From an uncultured bacterium (lineage in GTDB: Bacteria > Verrucomicrobiota > Kiritimatiellia > RFP12 > UBA1067), in the NCBI GenBank assembly GCA_902780865.1, contig CACZHC010000033.1, positions 1 through 47,036 on the forward strand: a DNA stretch of 47,036 bases, given 5' to 3'. Position numbers and translations under genes: made by a program. Of this stretch, positions 42,501 through 47,036 are shown one piece after another. Each line of letters opens with the position of its first letter. Within the stretch, counting starts at the first letter, position 1. The notes under the pieces are model-generated. The model did no database searches and had not been told where the DNA came from. It saw only the letters and a list, made by a program, of their open reading frames with translations.

Positions 42501-42936
42501 GCTTGAGAAGCGGCCCTACGGCGCGATCGAGGTGCGCGACCACTTCGTCGCGGTTCATGACGTCGGTCTCGTACTCCTTGCCGTCGACGAAGCCGTTGAG
42601 CGTGCCGCCGCTCGCGGAGGCGTTCATCGTGAACTCAAGTCCGAGACGTGCGCACTCGCGGATGGAAAACTCGACAAGATCGTACCACCCTTCGGTGCCC
42701 CAGACAAGCTCGGCCTTGGGATTGACGACATGCTCGTCGTTCTCCCAGTAGCCGCGCGAGTCGATCATGAGGATGCCGCCGAAGCCGAGGCGCTTCATCG
42801 ACTCGAGGTCGGCGGTGATCGTCTCGCGGTCGGCATGCCCGTTGACCCACCACCAGTAGCACCAGGGGCGAGACTCGGCAGGCGGCGTCGCGAACGCCGA
42901 CCAAAGCGACAGGAACGCCGAGGCGAGCAACATCAT
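39565..42936 (-). CDS. GH106 alpha-L-rhamnosidase-like and CE15 glucuronoyl esterase-like fusion
   Basis: 1123 residues with a short Sec leader (1-17). N-terminal two-thirds resemble GH106: RPWCYWWWVNGHADRETITADLESMKRLGFGG (start) and FNASASGGT-type NASASGGTLNG, followed by a jelly-roll sugar-binding part with HVFVNGKDCGVVW and NEIEIRYTNNWYNRL. From about residue 760 the chain is a CE15 esterase: GSSRLGKAA with nucleophile Ser953, NQTGAVG, and PFDQHMLLACVAPRALLLE near the catalytic His region. Two in-frame word repeats (near 41225-41275 and 41462-41550) lie in the linking parts. Together, the domains would cut rhamnose and hydrolyse glucuronoyl esters. Start overlaps the upstream stop as ATGA, with GGAGGG upstream. 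Confidence 0.82.
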   Translation of the reverse strand: MMLLASAFLSLWSAFATPPAESRPWCYWWWVNGHADRETITADLESMKRLGFGGILMIDSRGYWENDEHVVNPKAELVWGTEGWYDLVEFSIRECARLGLEFTMNASASGGTLNGFVDGKEYETDVMNRDEVVAHLDRAVGPLLKRVPELVGTTFTHIYSVSYEGSVKTGGSWSAIKDTFYATMKDWAHSHGLKVFSESGGPWAFGAKAAKLDCDQLDLLAHNDFPQGEFWVLDDCLEGPFARHANRGGRFYQRAAVLSARREGRSIVSLEAFTHMLRHWSVEPSTLKPLADIAFVDGANRLVWHTYSCSPKKFGVPGAEYFAGTHINGNVTWHDDAVAFINYLWRCQALLQRGEYVDDGEFVNVSTNYHGWGRYRKDDKAQFTTTHRRDGDADWFFVVGEGKGDVVLNASCEGCAVEIWDPVTTTRKVAAAEALQGGKTRVELDLPVGGSAFVVFAPRDLQTGLKEVGEKSWSSRKEHSDLQLQLKTPTCITMHPVTNAWNVSFAYHRGISAAPPAPVTMETLRDWTSFGEDGKAASTELRYFSGAATYRTVLSVRQSDSQTIKQSNNAILSLGELPTGLAHVFVNGKDCGVVWCAPWEADVTSALREGENEIEIRYTNNWYNRLVGDCFLPAENRVTRSTVHYWNVPRRKPKDQSRWPLLPTIHSGPSVSDKLQPSGLLGPVSLVFRGKCAAPATPWVTEEERALVMPMKVQRIERTPVEQNPIRFWTNETGFVEINYDESKAGVLGKDYEIPDPLVFSDGRKVASAADWAERRKEILGVFEREVYGRMPPKPDAMVFELVSEKITEDRFATERRYRQWFRADKSGPCVDWIVFVPRHAKKPCPVILHLNYKGNDLVASGRTNHFVLPLGEFAARGYVFMSANYKQMSSDGPGRPGEPLDGLFALWGARDPKRTDNTGAIMAWAWGLCRGLDLAEGVEEIDAARSVVVGSSRLGKAALLAAAFDERFAGCVANQTGAVGVQLMKRDYGECIAAQRIMFPWWYCAGLWKWAGREREMPFDQHMLLACVAPRALLLECYDKKWFDPRGEWLAAQAAAPVWRALGADVAFDGVQPEPYDDVAAVPPFGYVRRTEEHGLSPYDWKWALDFADRTFSKQKTKGAKK
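41225..41275. repeat. Word-like repeat in the GH106-CE15 gene, first
   Basis: ATTGTTTGATTGCTTGATTGTTTGACTG words encode RQSDSQTIKQSNNAI in frame. Low GC contrasts with the flanks. Confidence 0.7.
41462..41550. repeat. Word-like repeat in the GH106-CE15 gene, second
   Basis: AAGTTGGAGTTTTAAGTTGGAGTTGGAG followed by the complement words (CGAACTCCAACTC...CTCCAACTT) makes an inverted pair. It is in frame, encodes KSWSSRKEHSDLQLQLKTPT, and uses the same TTGGAG words as the intergenic blocks. Confidence 0.8.
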
Positions 42937-44453
42937 TTGCCCTCCGTAACCACGACCGTCTCGATGCCAAGGGCGCGGCCGAGCTTCTTCAGTTCAGCCG
43001 CATGGTGGCCGACGCCGAGCGCGAAGTGGTGGGTCGGGCCTTCCATCGACCAGTTCCTGAGGAACGTGCGGACGTCCGGCGGGAACTTGCCGTGGGTGTT
43101 CGTGTTGCCTGTCGGGGGGATGGGGCCTGCGAGCGACTCACCCTCGGCGACGATGAACTTGAACGAGCCGTCCGCCTTGAGCCCGAGGGACATCATGGTG
43201 ATCGGCCCTTCCTTGATGTTGAACTCGACGCCCGCGCCGCTTCCGGGCTTGCCGTGGTACTTCTTGAGCGAGCGGAGGACGGGTTTCTTCGAGGCGATGT
43301 TGAGATGGTGGGGGCCGTCGTGCCCGACGAGCACCGTGTCGCGCTCGAAGTCTATCGGGTGGAACTCCGCGAAGCTGCCGCCGATGTTGAGTCGGTCGAA
43401 GATCATCATCGCGACGCAGTTCTTGAGGTCGAACTCGCCGCACATCGGGAAGCCGGCCGAGGTGAGAAGCGAGTTGCCGACGATGAAGTTGGTGACGAGC
43501 TCGCGCGTCGGGGAGCCTGCCTCGCCCTCGTAGTAGTAGGCAAAGCCGTCGAGGTTGCGCTTCTCGATGAACTTCTCGAGCGCGCAAGCGGCCTTTGCCG
43601 CGACGTCGAGGTCCTTGGCCGTCAGCTTCTCGGTCCAAGGGTCGGAAACGGGATCTGGGGTGTCGAAGAAGTCGAGGATGCGCTTTTTCATCGCCTCGAC
43701 GTCCGCCGCGACTGGCTCGCGGTAGAAAGGCATGATTTCGTCTGGCTCGCACAGGGCGACGTGGCAGCCGAACGTGCGCGAAACGGCAGTCGGGTCGACC
43801 TGCATGTCGTACATCGCCTCGAGAACGTGGCCCATGAGCCCGATGCGCGCGCGCCTGAGGTCGTGCAGCACATGCGCGACGGCGCACCACTGGCGAATCT
43901 CCTCTTCGGCCTTCGCGTCGCCGTCGAGCTTCCCGATGACTACGTCCGCGACCGGACGCTCATAGCGTATGGCGACGCCCGTGAACTCGGGAACGGAGCA
44001 GAGGTCGTCGTTCAGGAGCTGCTTGTAGATTGTGGCGTGCTCGTAGTCGAGGCGCGAGTCGGGCTGGAGAGCGACAAGGACGATCGGGCACTTAAGCTCG
44101 CGCACGAAAGGTGCGAAGGTGGAGCTCGTCGCATAGGTCACCATGTCGACGAAGAGGAGGTCGAGGTCGGCCGACTTCATCGCAGGAATGAGCGACGCGG
44201 CCTTCTCGGGATTGTCGGAAATGCCGAACGAAGTGACGTTGACGTCGTGCGACTCTACGCGCTTCTCGAAAACGTTCGCCTTCTTGAGCATGTCGTCGTA
44301 GAGACCAGGGCACTGCTTCCAGTAGGTGTCGAGACCTACGGACACGACGCCGACGTTTGCGGTAAGCGGCTTTCTCCTCTTTACGCGCGGCGGCTCTGCG
44401 AGCACAACCGCACAGCAAACTGCCAAGACCATCGAAGTTGCTTCCTTGCACAT
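42933..44453 (-). CDS. L-fucose/L-arabinose isomerase-like protein with a signal-peptide-like N terminus
   Basis: 506 residues from the ATG at 44453 (GGAAGGA at about 10 nt). The N terminus MCKEATSMVLAVCCAVVLAEPP looks like a Sec signal; the mature part starts with the isomerase domain TANVGVVSVGLDTYW. L-fucose/arabinose isomerase features: FGISDNPEKA, IVLVALQPDSRLDYEH, IGLMGHVLEAMYDMQVD, GEFDLKNCVAMMIFDRLNIGG (metal-site Glu and Asp region), GHDGPHHLN, and a C-terminal THHFALGVGHHAAELKKL. Isomerases of this type are normally cytoplasmic. First gene of the coupled operon with GH106-CE15; divergent from the AraC regulator. TTGTAC-18-TAAAAT is the predicted promoter. Possible rhamnose or fucose isomerisation outside the cytoplasm is inference. 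Confidence 0.8.
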   Translation of the reverse strand: MCKEATSMVLAVCCAVVLAEPPRVKRRKPLTANVGVVSVGLDTYWKQCPGLYDDMLKKANVFEKRVESHDVNVTSFGISDNPEKAASLIPAMKSADLDLLFVDMVTYATSSTFAPFVRELKCPIVLVALQPDSRLDYEHATIYKQLLNDDLCSVPEFTGVAIRYERPVADVVIGKLDGDAKAEEEIRQWCAVAHVLHDLRRARIGLMGHVLEAMYDMQVDPTAVSRTFGCHVALCEPDEIMPFYREPVAADVEAMKKRILDFFDTPDPVSDPWTEKLTAKDLDVAAKAACALEKFIEKRNLDGFAYYYEGEAGSPTRELVTNFIVGNSLLTSAGFPMCGEFDLKNCVAMMIFDRLNIGGSFAEFHPIDFERDTVLVGHDGPHHLNIASKKPVLRSLKKYHGKPGSGAGVEFNIKEGPITMMSLGLKADGSFKFIVAEGESLAGPIPPTGNTNTHGKFPPDVRTFLRNWSMEGPTHHFALGVGHHAAELKKLGRALGIETVVVTEGK

Positions 44454-44505
44454 AGCTTTACAATCCTTCCGTGTTGTGTTTACTCCTTCGGCTATTGTCG
44501 AGAGC

Positions 44506-44535
44506 ATTTTACCACGAACCCGTCGAAAAGTACAA
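44506..44535 (-). promoter_or_regulatory. Promoter of the isomerase operon
   Basis: TTGTAC (44530-44535), 18-nt spacer, TAAAAT (44506-44511, preceded by GG) on the minus strand, about 50 nt upstream of the isomerase start. Confidence 0.55.
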
Positions 44536-44553
44536 TGCTTATTTTTGACACAC

Positions 44554-44582
44554 TTGCACTTTTTGACAAATATTGGTATCAT
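44554..44582 (+). promoter_or_regulatory. Promoter of the AraC regulator gene
   Basis: TTGCAC (44554-44559), 17-nt spacer, TATCAT (44577-44582, preceded by GG), 6 nt before the ATG at 44589. Two TTTTTGACA copies starting at 44543 and 44561, 18 bp apart, overlap it and may be regulator sites for one or both divergent genes. Confidence 0.5.
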
Positions 44583-44588
44583 TCTCCC

Positions 44589-45464
44589 ATGCAAAGCAGA
44601 TACAAGTATTTCCCGATAAGCGCAGCACAGTCCTCATGGGGACTGTACATAACATGCGCCGGGCACGGCAGATCGGAACCAAACGCCGTGTTCCCCTCGC
44701 ACGCGCATCCCGACCAATACTTCTTCTCGTGGAAAGTCGGGCGCATCCTGCGGGAATGGCAGATCATCCTCATATGCGACGGCGAGGGCACGGTGGAATT
44801 CAAGAGCCGCCGGTCCCGCGTCCGCAAGGGTTCGCTGATCGTGCTGCCGCCTGGATGCTGGCACCGCTACCGCCCGAACCCGAAGACGGGGTGGACGACG
44901 CTGTGGATCGGATTCGGCGGCGAACTCGCCGCGCGGATTCTCGGCGGAGCGGGATTTGGCCCGGACGGCGAAGTGCGCGACATCGAAGAAGCGCGTCGAC
45001 TGCACCAGCTCTTCGCGGGCACAGTGTCGTATATCCTCGACAACGGCCAGACCGCAGTGTTTTCAGCCGCCGCGAGGATCCCGATGCTCGTAGCCGCGAT
45101 AATCGAGGACTGCCCTTCGAACAAGGAGCAGACGGCTAACGCCGACCTCGTTAGACGCGCCCAGACGTTCATCGCCGAAAACTCGGCAGGAATAGTCGAC
45201 TTCGCGTCGCTCGCCGAGTCGCTCGGCATCGACTACCGCTCGTTCAGGTATCTCTTCAAGAAGGAGACTGGCTTCTCCCCTCTCCAGTACCAGCTCGCCG
45301 TACGGCTAACGAGGGCGAAAAACCTGCTTAGGTCGAGCGACATGCCGGTCTCGGAAATCGGCAGTACGCTCGGTTTCAACTCGACATGGTACTTCTCGCG
45401 CTTCTTCAGGCAGCAGACCGGCATGCCGCCGATCACCTACCGGAAGAAGCATACCGGGGAGTAA
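44589..45464 (+). CDS. AraC family regulator with N-terminal cupin
   Basis: 291 residues. The N-terminal sensor is a cupin: HPDQYFFSW, GEGTVEF, GSLIVLPPGCWHRYRP. C-terminal AraC HTH pair: DFASLAESLGIDYRSFRYLFKKETGFSPLQYQ and VSEIGSTLGFNSTWYFSRFFRQQTG. This layout is that of arabinose/rhamnose-type activators. Only about 6 nt follow the -10 box, so it may be leaderless. Divergent from the isomerase operon by 135 bp and convergent with the CE7 gene, so it probably controls the isomerase, GH106-CE15 and exported enzyme genes. Ligand likely a pentose or deoxyhexose, inferred. Confidence 0.92.
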   Translation: MQSRYKYFPISAAQSSWGLYITCAGHGRSEPNAVFPSHAHPDQYFFSWKVGRILREWQIILICDGEGTVEFKSRRSRVRKGSLIVLPPGCWHRYRPNPKTGWTTLWIGFGGELAARILGGAGFGPDGEVRDIEEARRLHQLFAGTVSYILDNGQTAVFSAAARIPMLVAAIIEDCPSNKEQTANADLVRRAQTFIAENSAGIVDFASLAESLGIDYRSFRYLFKKETGFSPLQYQLAVRLTRAKNLLRSSDMPVSEIGSTLGFNSTWYFSRFFRQQTGMPPITYRKKHTGE

Positions 45465-45499
45465 AAGGGAGCAGACAGGGTCGGCGAGTCGTAGGAGGA

Positions 45500-46780
45500 T
45501 CACCGAGGCGAGAAAAGCCAGCGTTCGAAGTCGGTGTCCTTCTGCCAGGTGTGGCCGACTCCAGGAAGGAGCAGGAGCGACTTGTCCTTGGACGCAAGCG
45601 CATTGAACGCGGCGATTCCGCCTTCCGTGTTGCAGTTGTCGTCCGCAAGGCCGTGGATCATGCGGATAGGAGTGCGGATGAGGCGCGCGAAATTGCATGC
45701 GTCGTAGTATGGAGCCGTCTGCTCGGCGGCCGGACGGTGCTCCGGCGTCTGGTCGAGGATGTGCTCGCTACCGGGCACGCGCCCTTCGCGGTATGCCAGC
45801 ATGTCGCACATGTTGGGATAGAAGACGAGCGACTTCGCAAAGCGGCCCCAGAGCGACGTGAGGTAGAGCCCGTAGCCTCCTCCCTGGCTGCCGCCGAGGT
45901 AGACGAAGCGAGCGGCGTCCGCATAGGGTTCCTTCGCCAGCCAGTCGAGAATGCGCGCCATGCCGAGGATTGAGTTGTGGTAGATGGGCTTGTCGCGTCC
46001 GGCGGCGAAGCCGAACCGCTGGTACGTGGCCTCGCCGCTCTCACGCACAAGCGCGTCCCGCCAGGCCTCGAAGCGCTTCTTCTGCTCTTCATTCGTCTTG
46101 CCTGACGGAAAACCGTGGATGTTGATCGTGAGCGATATCCAGCCCTCGCGCCGATGCGACGGCGCAATCAGACCGGCGCCCGCCCCAGGCACAGTCACGC
46201 ACACGGGGAACGGCCCGTCGCCCTTCGGCACGGACATTATTCCATAGACTCGTCCGCCGCCGAACGTTGCGGCGCTCACGCGAAAGGCGACGCGACCGGG
46301 CGTGTCGAGGTCAGGGGCAGGCACCTTCTCAATTGCGGCCGGCACCTCGCTCTCAAGCCTGGCCCGCTCGCCCTGCCAGTACAACTCGAAGTCGTCCGGG
46401 AACGGGGTGAGCGGACGGATTTCGTCAACGCCGAAAACTACACGGTCCAACTTCTCGCGCATGCCCTCCCCGCGCAGGTGGATCCGCAGCGTGCCAGGCG
46501 TCGCGCGCGCAAGCGTAAACTTGAACGACGGTTCACTGGACATGTCGACCGAGCGTCGCCACACGACGTTCGTCCAGCCGTCGTCCACCCAGGCCTCCAC
46601 CGGGCCCTTCGGCTTTCCGCCGACTTCCTTAACAACGACCTCGACCGTAGCCGTGGCGCCGACAGCGTAGCATCCGTTGGCGGAATCCGTCTGGATGCTG
46701 AAATGCGCCGGTGCGGCGCCGCACGCCGCCGAAAGCACTGCGCCCGCTAGCACCGCAGGCAATTTCGCTTTGGCATTCAT
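45500..46780 (-). CDS. CE7 acetyl xylan esterase/cephalosporin-C deacetylase-like lipoprotein
   Basis: 426 residues. Signal with lipobox LAGAVLSAAC (Cys20), so envelope-anchored. An N-terminal beta-sandwich (about 25-125) precedes the CE7 hydrolase: SVPKGDGPFPVCVTVPGAGAG, nucleophile Ser298 in GGSQGGGYG, an Asp candidate in HGLADDNCN and catalytic His in GVGHTW. Removes acetyl groups from xylan or oligosaccharides. AGGAGAGG precedes the ATG. Alone on the minus strand, convergent with the AraC gene and between it and the 5S gene. It fits with GH10, CE15 and GH36 in the same region. Confidence 0.9.
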   Translation of the reverse strand: MNAKAKLPAVLAGAVLSAACGAAPAHFSIQTDSANGCYAVGATATVEVVVKEVGGKPKGPVEAWVDDGWTNVVWRRSVDMSSEPSFKFTLARATPGTLRIHLRGEGMREKLDRVVFGVDEIRPLTPFPDDFELYWQGERARLESEVPAAIEKVPAPDLDTPGRVAFRVSAATFGGGRVYGIMSVPKGDGPFPVCVTVPGAGAGLIAPSHRREGWISLTINIHGFPSGKTNEEQKKRFEAWRDALVRESGEATYQRFGFAAGRDKPIYHNSILGMARILDWLAKEPYADAARFVYLGGSQGGGYGLYLTSLWGRFAKSLVFYPNMCDMLAYREGRVPGSEHILDQTPEHRPAAEQTAPYYDACNFARLIRTPIRMIHGLADDNCNTEGGIAAFNALASKDKSLLLLPGVGHTWQKDTDFERWLFSPR

Positions 46781-46809
46781 TTTCGACCTCTCCTGTTTCG
46801 AAAAAATTT

Positions 46810-46933
46810 AGGGTCAGACCCCTCTGACACAGTGGCAGTGACACAGTAGTCCGTCGCGTCCGCAGGGTCGGACCTTTCCAACCTGGGCGGCAGCTACTGT
46901 GTCACTGCCACTGTGTCAGAGGGGTCTGACCCT
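46810..46933 (-). repeat. 40-bp perfect inverted repeat with 44-bp spacer after the 5S gene
   Basis: Arms at 46810-46849 and 46894-46933 are exact complements, beginning AGGGTCAGACCCCTCTGACA. The spacer is GC-rich. On the minus strand the right arm follows the 5S gene by 13 nt, and the left arm is followed by a TTTTTT run (46801-46806). It could be an unusually long terminator of the rRNA operon or an inserted palindromic element. The GGGTCAGACCC core is itself palindromic. Confidence 0.85.
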
Positions 46934-46946
46934 GAAGACAAAAAAA

Positions 46947-47036
46947 GCTGGCGACGTCCTACTCTCGCACGTCCGGGAGACGCACTACCCTCGGCGATGG
47001 AGCCCTTGACTTCCGTGTTCGGAATGGGAACGGGTA
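46947..47036 (-). rRNA. rrf: 5S rRNA, 3' part (cut by window edge)
   Basis: The minus strand reads CCATTCCGAACACGGAAGTC...GCGAGAGTAGGACGTCGCCAGC, the conserved 5S loop C and helix regions down to the 3' end at about 46947. The 5' part lies beyond the right edge. It implies an rRNA operon just outside the window on the minus strand. Confidence 0.95.

Overview
The window reads as a GC-rich chromosome segment from an anaerobic, polysaccharide-degrading bacterium. A member of Verrucomicrobiota class Kiritimatiellia, or a close PVC relative, is my best guess. Support comes from pyrophosphate-linked glycolytic enzymes, a ferredoxin-linked 2-oxoacid oxidoreductase, many secreted glycoside hydrolases and esterases, Tat-exported Gfo/Idh and TIM-barrel enzymes, DUF2341/LamG/beta-helix surface proteins, and abundant word-like dispersed repeats. 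The taxonomy is inference; no 16S rRNA gene is present.

Left part (1-20990), almost all on the minus strand: the N-terminal third or so of what is visible of pyruvate phosphate dikinase lies downstream of a four-subunit 2-oxoacid:ferredoxin oxidoreductase operon (D-A-B-C order). Then come a PPi-type phosphofructokinase, a secreted GH88 enzyme, RsmB and a HIT protein, an ABC exporter pair, and a lone plus-strand AAA/DUF4143 ATPase in its own promoter-and-hairpin cassette. These are followed by a MurC-like ligase, a small secreted protein, a broken Na/Pi cotransporter gene, a membrane protein, tRNA-Cys, a YhcH-family protein, a NYN nuclease, PrmC and a secreted esterase.

Middle and right (19821-46780) form a carbohydrate region. 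A XylR-type regulator (minus) faces a plus-strand operon encoding an enolase-superfamily dehydratase, a GH10 xylanase without a signal peptide, an SDR dehydrogenase, an MFS transporter and a frameshifted RraA-family aldolase. It converges on a minus-strand series: a modular clan GH-A protein, a GH36 enzyme, a DUF2341/LamG/beta-helix surface protein and a GLUG-repeat protein. Next is a tightly coupled four-gene operon: a fucose-isomerase-like protein, a GH106-CE15 fusion, a Tat-lipoprotein TIM-barrel isomerase and a Tat-exported Gfo/Idh oxidoreductase. An AraC regulator is divergent from that operon, and a CE7 lipoprotein esterase lies beyond it. The window ends in the 3' part of a 5S rRNA gene followed by an unusual 40-bp perfect inverted repeat.

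Together the genes suggest degradation of acetylated, glucuronate- and rhamnose-decorated xylan or similar plant polymers. The monosaccharides would be processed partly in the cytoplasm (dehydratase, SDR, aldolase) and, unusually, possibly partly outside it. The most striking non-gene signal is a family of short word-like repeats that occupy intergenic gaps and also lie in frame inside three protein genes.
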